64,000 nt of DNA from Polaribacter batillariae (lineage in GTDB: Bacteria > Bacteroidota > Bacteroidia > Flavobacteriales > Flavobacteriaceae), in contig NZ_CP071795.1 in assembly GCF_017498485.1 (NCBI RefSeq), forward strand, positions 248,001 to 312,000, in the 5' to 3' direction. Below the pieces are notes generated by a model that saw only the letters and a program-made list of their open reading frames with translations, was not told the DNA's origin and ran no database searches. Both the position numbers and the translations under genes were made by a program. Below are positions 9,053 to 20,103 of this stretch, piece by piece. The stretch's first letter is position 1; each line of letters opens with the position of its first letter.

Positions 9053-9274
9053 TTATTTGAGCATGTTTTTTTCGTAAAACTTTTCTACTTTTTCTCTTGC
9101 CCAGGGCGTGGTTCTTAAAAATTTTAAACTCGATTTATAAGTTGGGTTGTTTTTAAAAGCATTGATATTTAAAAGCTTACCAAGCTCTTCCCAGCCATAT
9201 TCTTTAAAAAGTTGCTCTAAAATTGTCGCCAATTTTATTCCGTGCATTGGATTATTGGGTTGTTCTTTGCTCAT
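9053..9274 (-). CDS. VF530-family DNA-binding protein (DUF2132)
   Basis: This is a 73-residue protein matching the VF530/DUF2132 family along its length: [28 protein letters not shown], then [17 protein letters not shown]. Family members have a small helical fold and are annotated as double-stranded-DNA binding, but no cellular role is established. Its ATG overlaps the stop codon of the upstream aminopeptidase P gene (TAATG), which implies translational coupling. Confidence 0.85.
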   Translation of the reverse strand: MSKEQPNNPMHGIKLATILEQLFKEYGWEELGKLLNINAFKNNPTYKSSLKFLRTTPWAREKVEKFYEKNMLK

Positions 9275-10902
9275 TATTTATCTAAATTTGGTAAAATAAA
9301 GTTGTCTAAAACAGACTTTTTAGCCATCATTTTTTCGATTTCTTCTGCTTTTCTTGGCGCTTCTGCAGATAAATTTACAGGGCCGTTTTTGGTAATTAAA
9401 ATATCGTCTTCGATTCTAACTGCAATTCCCCAATATTTTTTATCGCAATTACTGCCTTCTGGAATGTAAATTCCTGGTTCTACAGTAATTACAGAATTTT
9501 CTTTAAAATTACCATACGTTCCTGCATCATGTACATCTAAACCTAAATAGTGCGAAACGCCATGTGGTAAATAATTATGATTTTCATCTACAGATTTTAA
9601 GATGCCTAATTTTACCAAACCCTCGTTAATAACCTTTCTACAAGCTACGTTTGGCGCACCAAAACTGTTGCCAACTTTACTTTCGGCAATACCAGCTTCT
9701 TGTGCTTTATAAACAATATCGTAAATTTCTTTTTGTTCTTTTGTAAATTTTCCTGATGCAGGTATGGTACGTGTAACATCTGCTGTGTAGCCTCTATACT
9801 CTGCCCCTAGATCCATTAAAACCAAATCGTTACCAACTTTTGTTTTGTTGTTTTCTATATAATGTAAAATGCAGCCATTGTTTCCTGCACCAACAATAGA
9901 TGGATAACCTTCGTATTCTGCTCCGTATTTTTTGTACACAAATTCGTGAATTCCTTGCAATTCGGTTTCAGACATGTGTGGTTTCATTGCTTTCATCACT
10001 TCAATTTGCCCTATGGCAGAAATACGAACAGCTTTGGTTAATAATTTGAGTTCTTCAGGAGTTTTTATTTCTCTTAATGTTGCTAAGTTTTTTGATAAAA
10101 AATGGATATCTATATTCGTTTTCGCTTCTAATTTTAAAGAAATTTTCTTTTGTAAATCTTTCTTTAAAATATCGTCTGTAGCATTTTTGTATTTCATTAA
10201 ATCGTCGTCGTTTTTTAACGAAGAATCGTAAGCAATTGCTCTACCTATAATTTGTGCAACATTGGCGCTATTTTCTATGGGTGTAGATTTTATCAACTCG
10301 TAAATTTGTTTTTTTATTGGAGATAAAAAATTCTTTGGGTTGTAACCAGACTTCTCTTTAAAAGCAACCACTAAATCGTAAATTTCTCCTTTATTTCTTT
10401 CTGAATTTCTATAATCGTCGTTAAATTTTTCAATAAAAACTCGGTCGAATTGTTTAAAATTAATTGCAGATTCCGAAAAATCTTCGGAATTTTTTGCCAT
10501 TGAAAAGCCCAATTCTTTTTTAGCACCTTCTACTCCTAGTCGTTTTCCATTCCATTGTTCTGTTTGTTTGTCTTTTTTCTGAACATATAAAATCTCGTTA
10601 TATGCATTTCCGTTTTTATCTGTTTGATTCTCAGAAAACAACACCAAAACTCCATTGGGTTCTCTATACCCTGTTAGGTAATAAAAATTTGGGTCTTGAT
10701 GAAACACATAATCTACATCGTTAGCTCTATTTCTAGTAGGATTTGCAAATACTACAGCAACAGAATTTGCCGGCATTTTGGCTCTTAAAGCTTCCCTTCT
10801 ACTTTTATGAAATTCCGCAGATAAATAGTCTGTAGGTGTTTGTGAGAATCCGTTGAAAGTAAATATGATTAAAAAGAGCACTAAAAATCTAAAATTCTTC
10901 AT
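9274..10902 (-). CDS. M24B-family Xaa-Pro aminopeptidase, secreted
   Basis: This is an aminopeptidase P-type enzyme that releases N-terminal residues before proline. It has a signal peptide ([20 protein letters not shown]), an N-terminal creatinase/AMP_N domain (about residues 20-170), and the pita-bread metallopeptidase domain. Metal ligands lie in [15 protein letters not shown], in [13 protein letters not shown], in EPGIYI and in RIEDD. I chose the ATG at 10902. The in-frame start at 10932 is a TTG that overlaps a TACATTTG promoter box (10937-10930), and the signal peptide begins cleanly at the ATG. The VF530 gene is coupled downstream. Confidence 0.9.
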   Translation of the reverse strand: MKNFRFLVLFLIIFTFNGFSQTPTDYLSAEFHKSRREALRAKMPANSVAVVFANPTRNRANDVDYVFHQDPNFYYLTGYREPNGVLVLFSENQTDKNGNAYNEILYVQKKDKQTEQWNGKRLGVEGAKKELGFSMAKNSEDFSESAINFKQFDRVFIEKFNDDYRNSERNKGEIYDLVVAFKEKSGYNPKNFLSPIKKQIYELIKSTPIENSANVAQIIGRAIAYDSSLKNDDDLMKYKNATDDILKKDLQKKISLKLEAKTNIDIHFLSKNLATLREIKTPEELKLLTKAVRISAIGQIEVMKAMKPHMSETELQGIHEFVYKKYGAEYEGYPSIVGAGNNGCILHYIENNKTKVGNDLVLMDLGAEYRGYTADVTRTIPASGKFTKEQKEIYDIVYKAQEAGIAESKVGNSFGAPNVACRKVINEGLVKLGILKSVDENHNYLPHGVSHYLGLDVHDAGTYGNFKENSVITVEPGIYIPEGSNCDKKYWGIAVRIEDDILITKNGPVNLSAEAPRKAEEIEKMMAKKSVLDNFILPNLDK

Positions 10903-11061
10903 ACTAAAACGATTAACAGTTGTTTTTTTCAAATGTAATATTAATTCTTTTTTTTGGGATTTTATTTAACAAATAATTAAGGTAAGAATTTACCTAATTC
11001 TAGGTAGTCATTTTAAATATAAAATCTTTATTTTTAAGGGACTAACCAAAACCTAACTCTT

Positions 11062-12956
11062 ATGAAAACGATGAAAACATTTATATTATTTATTTTTCTG
11101 TCTATTTTTTTTAGAATTAACGCTCAGGAATCTGTACCAACTTTGTCTGCAGGCTCTGGAACTGTTGCTTTTAATAAGGGAACTCTTGACACAGAATTAA
11201 TTACCAAAATTATTGCTGAAAAACAAAAAGAAATTGTTCTGGAAGGAATAAAAAGAATGATTTTTAAAGCCATTGGAAACTCTCAATTAGACGATTACTC
11301 ACAATTTTATATTGAAAGGATTACAGAAATACTTTTCCAAGAAAAAAACCATAAGGTAATGACGAAAAGAATTTTAGAAGAAAGTACAAATTATCTTTTC
11401 GTCTTAGGCGTTACAAAATTAGTTTTAAATTCGAAAAATGATGAATTTATTGCTATTCTGTCCAATTATAATAAAGCTTATTTTGATGAAGAAATTAGTA
11501 ATATCAATAATTTAGAGTTAAGAAACAAAATCATTAAAACAACATTAACTATATGTTCAGAAATTCCTGCAGTTAAGGAATTGGGACTTTTAAATAACTT
11601 TAATTATTACGAATTAGGGAATAGCTCTAACAACAAAGTGTATTCGTCTGAAATTGTAAAAGAAATTTTAAATTATAAAGATATAGATGTAAAAAACACC
11701 TATAAAAAATTAGAAAGATTAAAAGATTCATCCATTTTTAAAGAAGTATTCGAAATAAAGAAAAAAATATTAAATATTGAAAACTATAAAAATGATGAGA
11801 AAAAAGCTAAAAAAAGGAAAGAATTAAATCAAAAATTAAATGAAGCTACTATTGCATTAATAAAAAAAATAGATGAAAAAGAAAAAATAAAACTAACAGG
11901 AACTAATGAGAGAAAAATTTTTAGACTTCTACTAGATAATGTAAACACTAAAAAAGAAAATAATGAATATATTTTTAAATTTATAGAAACATTAAAAATT
12001 AATAGTAAACACTATGAAAGCTTTAAAACAATTAAAGATTTTATTTCTAAAATAATAGGAAAAAGTAGTATTATAAAAGATATATTAAATGAAAGTGGAA
12101 TTGATTTTAAAGATGGAGCGTTTAGTAAAACTCTGGAAGATTATAAAAGTATTTTTAAAACTTATTCTACCAAAGATTTAATTTTTGATAAGAAAGATGC
12201 TTCCAAAGAAAAAAATTACTATGCTTACTTTTTTAACCAAGTAAGTATTTATATTGATAATATTAAACAAACTTCAGAAAATCTACAAAATACTTTAAAT
12301 AATATTGATACTTTAAACAGTATAATTAACAAAATTAAACAAACTGATGAAAATGTATTTATTGATATAAATGATGTTTTTGTCCAAAATAATGATGGTA
12401 ATTATAAAATTAAAGACTCTATAAAATTTAATAATTTAGTAGAAAGTAAATTATGGAGTATAAATAGTTTTATAGATAATAATAATTTGATAACTCCTCA
12501 AGAATATAAAAATATTATTGATTTACAGAAACAGTACTTTGAAAACGAGGAAAAATACTTAGAGGTAAATAAAAATTTATTTTTATTTACCTCTAAATTA
12601 AATAATTCAGAAATACCAAATTATTTTAAAGAAAAAATTAAAAATTCATCTAATTTAAAAAAAGAAAGTCTGTTAGAAGATTCTAAAGTCTTTAAACAAA
12701 TTTTAGGAAATTTTAAATCAAAGAATGATAGCTTAGTTAATTCAATTAATTCAAATTTATTAGAACCAATTAAAAAGAATTATAAATTTTTAAGAAACTA
12801 TTATAAAATAACAAAGTTTTATAATGAGAAAATAAAAATTAATAAAAATTCTATAATTGAAAACAAAAAAGATAATGACCCAGAAAAAAACTCAATGGAT
12901 GTTATTCTATATAATTTTTTATCAGAAAATGGATCTAAAAATATAGGTAAAGAAAT
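11062..12956 (+). pseudogene. 5' part of an unknown secreted protein gene, split by an IS30-family element
   Basis: I do not recognise this gene. The product starts with a signal peptide (MKTFILFIFLSIFFRINAQ from the second Met) and continues as a very Lys/Asn/Ile/Glu-rich, probably helical and coiled-coil protein. Removing the IS and one copy of its 3-bp duplication joins this part in frame with 14045-15224, giving a gene of 1024 codons. In the interrupted state the reading frame continues into the IS and stops at 13038, after 658 residues. The coding part is extremely AT-rich compared with neighbours, and no motif for catalysis is visible. It lies between the aminopeptidase P gene (opposite strand) and gcvT. 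Confidence 0.75.
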
Positions 12957-14041
12957 CGTAGATTCAAGTACCAAGTGCAAGTTTTTGATTTTGGTTAATA
13001 AATTGATAAAAAACCTCTTTAGGGGTTCTGTATCCTAACTTTTTTCTTGGTCTATTATTGAGTTTGTTTACCGTTTCAAAAATATCCTTTTGTTTGACAT
13101 TATCCAAGTGTTCATTTTTTGGGAAATATTGTCTGATAAGTTTGTTCGTATACTCGTTAAGTCCACGTTCCCAAGAGCTATAAGGGTGAGCAAAATAGAC
13201 ATCACAATTTAATTTTTCTGCTATTTTTTTATGTCCTGCAAACTCTTTTCCATTATCATTGGTAATTGTTCGAACCCATTTTTTATGTGGTGCTAAAGTG
13301 TTTATAGTCATTTTTGTAATCATATCTGCTTTTTTTCCTGTCACATTTTCAATCCATAAAAAACTAGAATAGCGATCTACAATGGTTAATAAAGCTCCTT
13401 TATGGTCTTTTCCTATAATTAAATCAGATTCTAAATCACCTACTCTTTCTTTGAGTTCTACAATTTTTGGACGTTTTTCTATAGACACTTTATCGGGTAT
13501 TTGTCCTCTATTGGATTTACTTCCATACCTTTTTTTATATTTTTTTTGACCTGTTCGTAGTTCTTTATAAAGCAATCCTCCTTGTCTTTTATCTTGCCAA
13601 ACATATTGGTAAATTCGCTCGTGAGAGACCATCTGTATTGCTTTAAGTTTACACCAACCAACTATCTGTTCTGGAGACCATTGAAATTTAATCATTTTTT
13701 CTTTGATTATTTTTTTCATTTCCGTTGAAAAAATAGTCTTATAATGGCCTTCTTTTTTACGCTCATCAGCTAATTTTTGTGCGTGTTTAGCACTATAAGT
13801 CCTAGGTTTTGAGTTCCTTTTCAATTCTCTATAAAAAGTACTTTCATTAATACAAAGTGATTTAATAATCTCTTTTTTACTAATTTTTGCCTTAAGCATT
13901 AATTCTATTGAGTACCTTTGTTCGAAAGTTAATTGTTTGTAGTTCATATCACAAATCTTTGACTTTTTTTGGACTTTTCCTAACGGGGTAAAACCCGTAG
14001 GAAAATCCTATCAAAAACTTGCACTAGCATTTGAATCTAGG
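12957..14041 (-). mobile_element. IS30-family insertion sequence, copy A (1085 bp)
   Basis: One of three copies of equal length (1085 bp) with identical transposases. In transposase orientation the ends are CCTAGATTCAAATGCTAG and GGTACTTGAATCTACG. The inverted repeat is imperfect and continues inward to GTGCAAGTTTTTGAT. The 3-bp target duplication AAT is at 12954-12956 and 14042-14044. A hairpin (TTTCCTACGGG / CCCGTTAGGAAA) lies between the left end and the transposase start. This copy interrupts the unknown gene of 1024 codons. Confidence 0.92.
12964..13947 (-). CDS. IS30-family transposase
   Basis: The 327-residue protein has an N-terminal HTH (about residues 5-45, FEQRYSIELMLKAKISKKEI, then NESTFYRELKRN) typical of IS30. 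The C-terminal DDE integrase core follows, with the first Asp in GDLESDLIIG, the second in TNDNGKEF and the Glu in ERGLNEYTN. This is the normal length for the family. The protein is identical to those at 20198 and 26062, so all three copies are probably recent and potentially active. Confidence 0.95.
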   Translation of the reverse strand: MNYKQLTFEQRYSIELMLKAKISKKEIIKSLCINESTFYRELKRNSKPRTYSAKHAQKLADERKKEGHYKTIFSTEMKKIIKEKMIKFQWSPEQIVGWCKLKAIQMVSHERIYQYVWQDKRQGGLLYKELRTGQKKYKKRYGSKSNRGQIPDKVSIEKRPKIVELKERVGDLESDLIIGKDHKGALLTIVDRYSSFLWIENVTGKKADMITKMTINTLAPHKKWVRTITNDNGKEFAGHKKIAEKLNCDVYFAHPYSSWERGLNEYTNKLIRQYFPKNEHLDNVKQKDIFETVNKLNNRPRKKLGYRTPKEVFYQFINQNQKLALGT

Positions 14042-14044
14042 AAT

Positions 14045-15224
14045 TAAAAAGAGTCAACTGTTTATTTTTTTTAATGAAAATATGTCAAAATTAAAAAAAT
14101 TAGAAGATGTAAAATTAAATACTATTAAATCAAAATTTGAAAAATTAAATCAAATATCAACAGAATTACAAAGTAAAATTATCGTAAATGGTTTTTCGAA
14201 AACAGGTAATCACGGATTATTCCATTTAATAAGGAATAAGATTAAAGAAGACATATTTGAATTAGATAGCCTGCAAAACTATTCAGAATCAGAATTGAAA
14301 ACCTTAAAAACTTTAAATAGCTTTTTTTTAGATAAAAATTTAGATAAGAGATTAGATAATTTAGATGTTTTAAAAGTATTTAATGGAAATTTTATGTCAG
14401 ATTTATTAATTCTTAAATATAAAGTTAAAAATCCTGAACAAATTAGCAAATTAATTTCAAGTATTGAGTTTTCCATAACAAATTTAGTGTCAAAAAAAAT
14501 AGTTGAGACTGAGAATATTTTAAAAAATATTCCAAACATAGACAAAATCCAAAATTTCCTCAAATTCATTGGAAATATTAAAGAATTAGGTAATGCAGAA
14601 ACATTTGAGTTCCTATTAAAAACAATGAATGATTATGAGTTTTTATTTAGAAATGCCAACGGAAAAAAGAAAATTATTCCAGATTTAATAAATTCATTAA
14701 GAGAATATGCAATAATAGATATTGAAAAAAATTCTATAGAAATAGATGTGGCTTCTGTCTTAACAAGGCTTTTAGAAAAACATCAATTAAATAGAAATAC
14801 AAGTTTTTATGCTACTGTTGGTTTAAATCAGTATTGGACAAATACACCCCTTAAAGACTCTGAAAATAAGGATTATGATGAATTTAGTGCTGCCTCAGAG
14901 AAAATTGGAGTAAAATTTAAATTATGGAACTTTGATAGAAGATATTATAATGAAGAAAAGTTGATACATGATATTAAAAAGAAGTCTTTGGTTTCAGACA
15001 TTTATGCAATGCCTTATTTTTCAGGAATTTTATATAAGATAGCAAATACTTCTGGTAAAAATTATGATAGTGTAAACTTTGGAGTTGCTTTTGGTTTAAC
15101 TTTTTTTAATTCCTTAGATTTAAATTTTAGCTATTCAATTCCAATGGAAGGAAAAGTTTTTAAAAATAGTCTATTAGGTATTTCCTTCGACATTCCATTA
15201 TCAGAATACCTAAAAAGATTATAA
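14045..15224 (+). pseudogene. 3' part of the unknown secreted protein gene split by IS30
   Basis: This continues the gene begun at 11062. Excising 12957-14044 joins the halves in frame at an Ile codon, reading GKEIKKSQLF. The first two-thirds are helical and Lys/Asn-rich. The last ~120 residues (from about YATVGLNQYW) look different: alternating aromatic and small residues, such as YDSVNFGVAFGLTFFNSLDLNFSYSIP, suggest amphipathic strands of an outer-membrane barrel or an anchoring domain. A TTG at 14031 inside the IS end could allow residual translation of this fragment, without a signal peptide. Confidence 0.7.
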
Positions 15225-15284
15225 GATTTTAATTTATTTTAAAGATTTTTCAATAATTTAGCTGAAAATTTAAGAAATATATCA

Positions 15285-16370
15285 ATGAAAAATATTGCAT
15301 TACACTCTATACACAAAAGTTTGGGAGCAAAAATGGTTCCTTTTGCCGGTTTTAACATGCCTGTTCAGTACGAAGGCGTTACAGCAGAACATTTAACAGT
15401 AAGAGAATCTGTGGGGGTTTTTGATGTAAGTCATATGGGAGAATTTTTAGTTAGCGGAGAAAATGCTTTGTCTTTAATACAAAAAGTAACTTCTAATGAT
15501 GCTTCTAAATTAGAAATTGGTGATGCACAATATAGCTGTTTTCCAAATACCGAAAATGGTATTGTAGATGATTTAATTTGCTATAGAGTTAAAGAAAACA
15601 CTTATTTATTAGTCGTAAATGCTTCTAATATCGAAAAAGATTGGAACTGGATTTCTTCTTACAATAAAGAATTTAATGCCGATTTAAAAGATTTATCCGA
15701 AGATTATTCATTATTAGCAATTCAGGGCCCAAAAGCAATCGATGCTATGCAACCTTTGTCTTCTTTAGATTTAGCAGAGATTCCTTTTTACAAATTTAAA
15801 GTAGGCGATTTTGCAGGAATCGAAAGCGTAATTATTTCTGCAACTGGTTATACTGGTTCTGGCGGATTCGAGATTTATTGTAAAAATTCTGAAGTAGAAC
15901 AAATTTGGAACAAAGTTTTTGAAGCTGGTGCAGATTATGGAATTAAACCAATTGGTTTGGCTGCAAGAGATACATTACGTTTAGAAATGGGCTATTGTTT
16001 GTATGGCAATGATATTGATGATACAACTTCGCCGATTGAAGCTGGCTTAGGTTGGATTACTAAGTTTACCAAAGATTTTGTAAACCATGAAGCTTTGGCT
16101 AAAGAGAAAGCACAAAAACCAAAAAGACGTTTGGTAGCTTTTGAACTAGACGAAAAAGGAATTCCAAGACATGGGTATGATATTGTAGATGGCAATGGAA
16201 ATGTAATTGGAAACGTTACTTCTGGAACCATGAGCCCTTGTTTGCAAAAAGGAATTGGATTGGGTTATGTACCAACAATTTTTGCAAAATCGGGCACACA
16301 AATACACATTCAGGTTCGTAAAAAAGCGATTCCAGCAACCATAGTAAAGTTGCCTTTTTATAAAGGATAA
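15285..16370 (+). CDS. gcvT: Aminomethyltransferase, glycine cleavage T protein
   Basis: The 361-residue protein transfers the methylene group of aminomethyl-lipoyl H protein to tetrahydrofolate, releasing ammonia. It has the GcvT folate-binding domain (about 5-260, with [25 protein letters not shown], and [15 protein letters not shown] with PIEAGLGW) and the C-terminal barrel domain with [17 protein letters not shown]. Length is normal. H and P proteins are not adjacent, so the system is dispersed, as usual in this group. A strong terminator follows. Confidence 0.95.
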   Translation: MKNIALHSIHKSLGAKMVPFAGFNMPVQYEGVTAEHLTVRESVGVFDVSHMGEFLVSGENALSLIQKVTSNDASKLEIGDAQYSCFPNTENGIVDDLICYRVKENTYLLVVNASNIEKDWNWISSYNKEFNADLKDLSEDYSLLAIQGPKAIDAMQPLSSLDLAEIPFYKFKVGDFAGIESVIISATGYTGSGGFEIYCKNSEVEQIWNKVFEAGADYGIKPIGLAARDTLRLEMGYCLYGNDIDDTTSPIEAGLGWITKFTKDFVNHEALAKEKAQKPKRRLVAFELDEKGIPRHGYDIVDGNGNVIGNVTSGTMSPCLQKGIGLGYVPTIFAKSGTQIHIQVRKKAIPATIVKLPFYKG

Positions 16371-16387
16371 AAACTATAAAAACTCAA

Positions 16388-16425
16388 AAACAGATTATAT
16401 ATTTTTATGTAATCTGTTTTTTTTT
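16388..16425 (+). terminator. Rho-independent terminator after gcvT
   Basis: A 10-bp perfect stem AAACAGATTA / TAATCTGTTT with a 12-nt loop is followed by a run of T residues. It lies 18 bp after the gcvT stop. Confidence 0.85.
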
Positions 16426-16450
16426 GAATAAAATTTTAATTTACAATTCG

Positions 16451-16539
16451 TTGGATTCGTTTACTCAAATCGTTTTAGGAGCTGCAGTTGGTGAGGCTGT
16501 TTTAGGAAGAAAGATTGGCAATAAAGCCATGTTATATGG
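16451..16539 (+). pseudogene. 5' fragment of a membrane-bound metal-dependent hydrolase gene, cut by IS256
   Basis: From a TTG at 16451 the frame reads LDSFTQIVLGAAVGEAVLGR and ends in NKAMLYG, directly before the IS256-family element. This is the conserved N-terminus of the YdjM/LexA-regulated membrane hydrolase family. The rest of that protein follows on the far side of the IS (17923-18838), where AIAGTIPDLDV should continue it. The TTG start may be native, or a mutated ATG. Confidence 0.85.
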
Positions 16540-17922
16540 GACACTTTCCCGCAAAGTGTGTAAGTTAAAAATTACAGGATTAAATTTTTCATAGTTTAAT
16601 CCTGTTTTCAAATATAGCCAAAAATTGGTTAAGAATGATACCCCAATTTCTAATAGGCAATGTCCATTTTTTTGTTGATTCTCTCAAAGCTAAAAATACG
16701 GATTTAATTACAGCATCATCTGTTGGATATGAGAGTTTGTTTTTAGTGTATTTTCTAATTTTCCCATTTAAGTTTTCTATCAAATTTGTGGTATAAATAA
16801 TGGTTCTGATTTCTAATGGGAAATCGAAGAAAACAGTGAGTTCATCCCAATTGTTTTCCCATGATTTAATGGCATAAGAATATTTGGATTCCCATTTTTC
16901 TTTAAAGTCTTCTAAGGCTGCTTTTGCTGCTTCTTTTGTAGGAGCTGTATAGATTTGCTTCATATCTCTTGTAAAGGCTTTTTTATCTTTCCAGACTACA
17001 TATTTACAAGAGTTTCTGATTTGATGAACCACACATATTTGTGTTACTGAATTGGGAAAAATAGTTTTAATGGTGTCTGTAAATCCGTTTAAATTATCAG
17101 TTGCTGTAATTAAAATGTCTTGTGTTCCTCTGGCTTTTATGTCGGTTAAAACGCTCATCCAAAAAGAGGAAGATTCGTTTTTTCCTAACCAAAGTCCTAA
17201 AACTTCTTTTTTACCATCTACTCTAAGACCAACAGCAATGTAAATTGTTTTATTGATGACTTTGGAGTTTTCACGAACCTTAAAAACGATGCCATCCATC
17301 CATACAATCAGATAAGTAGCTTCTAAAGGTCTATTTTTCCAAGCAATAATGTCAGCTGTAATTTTATCTGTGATTCTAGAAATGGCTGAACTAGAGATGT
17401 TAAAATTATACAATTCCCGTATTTGTTCTTCAATATCTGTAGTACTCATTCCTTTGGCATATAAAGAAATAATCAGGTTTTCAACTCCATCTGCAGTACT
17501 TTCTCGCTTTTTAATAAGCATTGGATTGAAAGTAGCATCGCGATCTCTTGGAACTTTTATTTTAGTTTCTCCTAAATGCGTCTTTATTGTTTTGGTTCCA
17601 TAGCCATTTCGTGAATTAGGATTGTTGCTTTTTTGATGCTTATCGTAATCTAAATGTGCATCTAATTCGCCTTCTAAAATCTTTTCTACACCACGTTTGT
17701 GCAGTTGTTCTATAAAACTGGTTAGTTCTGAACCTGTTTTAAATTGTTTTAAAAATTCTTCGTTTAATAAATCTTCTGGTTTCATAATAAAAGTGTGTTT
17801 ATAAATTTAGTGATTATTTAATCGTAAAGTTATTTTCGAAATTTTTCCTCATGGAGCAATTTAATGATTGCTCTAGAAAAATTTCAGAATAACTTTACTT
17901 ACACACTTTTTGGTTTAGTACC
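16540..17922 (-). mobile_element. IS256-family insertion sequence, copy 1 (1383 bp)
   Basis: The ends are GACACTTTCCCGCAAAGTGTG and GGTACTAAACCAAAAAGTGTG (imperfect inverted repeats sharing AAAGTGTGTAAGT). The same 1383-bp unit recurs at 49722-51104. Flanking octamers are TTATATGG (16532-16539) and TTATATAG (17923-17930), a 7/8 match to an 8-bp target duplication. It splits a membrane hydrolase gene. Confidence 0.9.
16589..17785 (-). CDS. IS256-family (mutator type) transposase
   Basis: The 398-residue protein is a complete mutator-type transposase: an N-terminal zone with [12 protein letters not shown] and [15 protein letters not shown], then the DDE core with [12 protein letters not shown] (first Asp), [10 protein letters not shown] (second Asp) and the C-terminal [19 protein letters not shown] (Glu). 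It is nearly identical to the copy at 49859. I noted differences at only a few positions, for example YNFNIS versus YDYNIS and EKWESK versus NKWNSK. Both copies appear intact. Confidence 0.95.
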   Translation of the reverse strand: MKPEDLLNEEFLKQFKTGSELTSFIEQLHKRGVEKILEGELDAHLDYDKHQKSNNPNSRNGYGTKTIKTHLGETKIKVPRDRDATFNPMLIKKRESTADGVENLIISLYAKGMSTTDIEEQIRELYNFNISSSAISRITDKITADIIAWKNRPLEATYLIVWMDGIVFKVRENSKVINKTIYIAVGLRVDGKKEVLGLWLGKNESSSFWMSVLTDIKARGTQDILITATDNLNGFTDTIKTIFPNSVTQICVVHQIRNSCKYVVWKDKKAFTRDMKQIYTAPTKEAAKAALEDFKEKWESKYSYAIKSWENNWDELTVFFDFPLEIRTIIYTTNLIENLNGKIRKYTKNKLSYPTDDAVIKSVFLALRESTKKWTLPIRNWGIILNQFLAIFENRIKL

Positions 17923-18838
17923 TTATATAGCGATTGCTGGTACAATTCCAGATTTAGATGTTATAACCTCTTACTTTACAGATACTGTAACAGCTTTAGA
18001 AATTCATAGAGGTTTTACACACTCTATTTTATTTTCTGTACTTTTTGCTCCTATTTTTGCTTTTATAGTTACAAAATACGAAAGCTATAAAAACTTTAAA
18101 AATTGGAGTCTTTTATTCTTTTTAGCATTTATAACTCATCCTATTTTAGACGCACAAACCACTTGGGGAACACAATTATTTTGGCCTTTAGACGTACGAC
18201 TGGCATTTAAAAATGTATTTGTGATTGATCCTTTATACACCATTCCGTTTTTAGTTTTTCTAATTTTAGCACTGCTTCAAAAAAAAGAATCAAAAAAAAG
18301 ACGCTTTTATAATCATTTAGGGTTAATTATTAGTACCTCTTACCTAGCACTTACCTTATTGTTAAAATATATTTCTTACCAAAAATTCGCAGAAGAACTC
18401 TTTTCTAAAAATATTAATTATAAAGCTTTAAAAACAAAACCTACTCCACTAAATACTATTTTGTGGAGCGCAAATGTAGAAACTAACGATGCTTTTTTAA
18501 TTGGATACTCTTCATTTTTTGATAAAAATCCAATTCATTTTTCAAAATACCCGAAAAACCATCATTTGTTAGCTGAGTTAAAAAATCATTCTAAAACAAA
18601 AAGAATGATTGCAATTACCAAAGGTTGGTTTACCATTAATAAAATAAATAACACGCTGTATTTTAACGACTTACGTTTTGGTACATTAAGTATAAAACCA
18701 AATGCGACCAACTTTGTTTTTAAATATAAAATTAAAGTTGATAAAAATGGAACTCCTTTTTTTATTGAAGAACCCAAAGAAAAAAGTGATGGAAAAAAAT
18801 TAGTATTAGATTTATGGGAAAGAATCAAAGGAAAATAA
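17923..18838 (+). pseudogene. 3' part of the membrane-bound metal-dependent hydrolase, cut by IS256
   Basis: This holds the bulk of a YdjM-like membrane hydrolase: AIAGTIPDLDV, then HRGFTHSILFSVLF (putative metal-binding His), HPILDAQTTWGTQLFWP, and several hydrophobic membrane segments, followed by a soluble C-terminal part. In its present form the frame is open from an ATG at 17864 inside the IS256 end, so a 324-residue product with an IS-derived first ~20 residues (MIALEKFQNNFTYTLFGLV) could be made. Relative to the expected TATGGAGCG the right flank lacks two bases (GG). Native N-terminal residues are at 16451-16539. Confidence 0.8.
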
Positions 18839-18934
18839 AGTTTTTTTTAACGACTAATTTATTGAATTAATATTTTAAGTATTAGAGGTAATTATAAATG
18901 AAGATTTATAGTTTCTTTGTTAAAAATAAAATTT

Positions 18935-19756
18935 ATGAGAATTATTATTGCTTTTACAACTGTTTTATTATTATCTCAAATTTCATTTGGGCAACAAAAC
19001 GCTTCTCCTTACGAATGGAAATGGAAACGAGATGGAATTTGGACTGGTGCAGCTTTTGCAGCAAGTGCAGGTGGTTTGCTAATAATTTCGAGTAAAGACA
19101 CCTATTCTGATGCTGATTTAGCACAAATTAGAAGTAAAATTAACGATATTAATTTTATAGATAGATGGGTTGCAGGAAATTATTCCGAAAGCGCAAATAC
19201 ACTAAGCGATGTTCCTTTTGCATTTTCTTTTGTAGCGCCTTTTGCATTATTATTAGATAAAAAGGCACGAAATAATTCAGGCCAATTATTCGGAATTTAT
19301 ATAGAAAGTTTGGCAACCACCTCTGCGTTATTTACAATTACAGCAGGTTTATCTAACAGAAGCAGGCCTTATACTTATGGAACAGAAGCACCTTTAGAAC
19401 AACGAAAAAGTATTACTGCAACAAGATCTTTTTATTCTGGACACGTTGCTGCAACTGCAACTGCAACTTTTTTTGCTGCAAAAGTGTATCAAGATTTTAA
19501 TCCAGATTCGCCTGCAATTCCGTATATTTATGCAGGAGCTGCAATTTTACCTGCAGCAGTTGGTTATTTTAGAATGCAAGCTGGTCAACATTTTTTAACA
19601 GATGTTTTATTAGGCTATGGTTTGGGTGCTTTGGCAGGGTATTATATTCCTGAATTGCATAAAAAAAAGAGTCGATCTTTTTCTTTTCAACCAATTATGG
19701 ATCAAAATTTCTATGGCGAGAATTATCAAGGAATTTGTTTACGCTATCAGTTTTAA
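18935..19756 (+). CDS. PAP2-family phosphatase, exported
   Basis: A signal peptide (MRIIIAFTTVLLLSQISFGQ) is followed by hydrophobic segments and the PAP2 signature: RSRPYTYG for motif 1, SFYSGHVA for motif 2 (catalytic His), and FRMQAGQHFLTDVLLGYGLG for motif 3. Such enzymes dephosphorylate lipid phosphates or similar substrates in the envelope. I chose the ATG at 18935. The frame extends upstream only to a TTG at 18917, and the signal peptide begins exactly at this ATG. An ATG at 18898 is in another frame. Confidence 0.85.
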   Translation: MRIIIAFTTVLLLSQISFGQQNASPYEWKWKRDGIWTGAAFAASAGGLLIISSKDTYSDADLAQIRSKINDINFIDRWVAGNYSESANTLSDVPFAFSFVAPFALLLDKKARNNSGQLFGIYIESLATTSALFTITAGLSNRSRPYTYGTEAPLEQRKSITATRSFYSGHVAATATATFFAAKVYQDFNPDSPAIPYIYAGAAILPAAVGYFRMQAGQHFLTDVLLGYGLGALAGYYIPELHKKKSRSFSFQPIMDQNFYGENYQGICLRYQF

Positions 19757-20103
19757 AATATAAGACGATAAATGTCTTTCTTATTAGTTTTAAAATTAAT
19801 ACCATTATATTTTTCTAGTGATTAAATTTTATAAAACTGTAACTCCTCACAATCCATTGGAATGTCTAGTTTTGGTTTGTGTTTATTTTAAATCATTTTC
19901 ATTAATTTCTAATATTTTTTTACCATATTACCATTGCCTATAACTTGCGTAGAATCCTGAATATTCTCAAAAATCAAGGCATAAACCCACTAAAAAGCTT
20001 AGGGAATGCCTCGGTTCTATTTTTAACCCAAATACGCGTTATTTTAAGCCTATTTTACACACTTTTTACACCAAAAAACCGAAACCAATTTCATAAAATT
20101 AAA
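19757..20103. other. Intergenic region with no recognised feature
   Basis: About 350 bp lie between the PAP2 gene and IS30 copy B. I see no ORF with family similarity and no clear terminator. The stretch 19940-20080 is less AT-rich than its surroundings and may be the remains of a lost gene. The last three bases (AAA) form the left target duplication of the IS30 copy. Confidence 0.5.

Noticed and set aside
18898..19095. ATG and 65-codon ORF upstream of the PAP2 gene
   Set aside because: In a different frame from the PAP2 motifs; the signal peptide begins at the ATG at 18935.
19757..20103. tRNA or structured RNA in the intergenic stretch
   Set aside because: No cloverleaf elements or TTCGA loop in a proper context were found.
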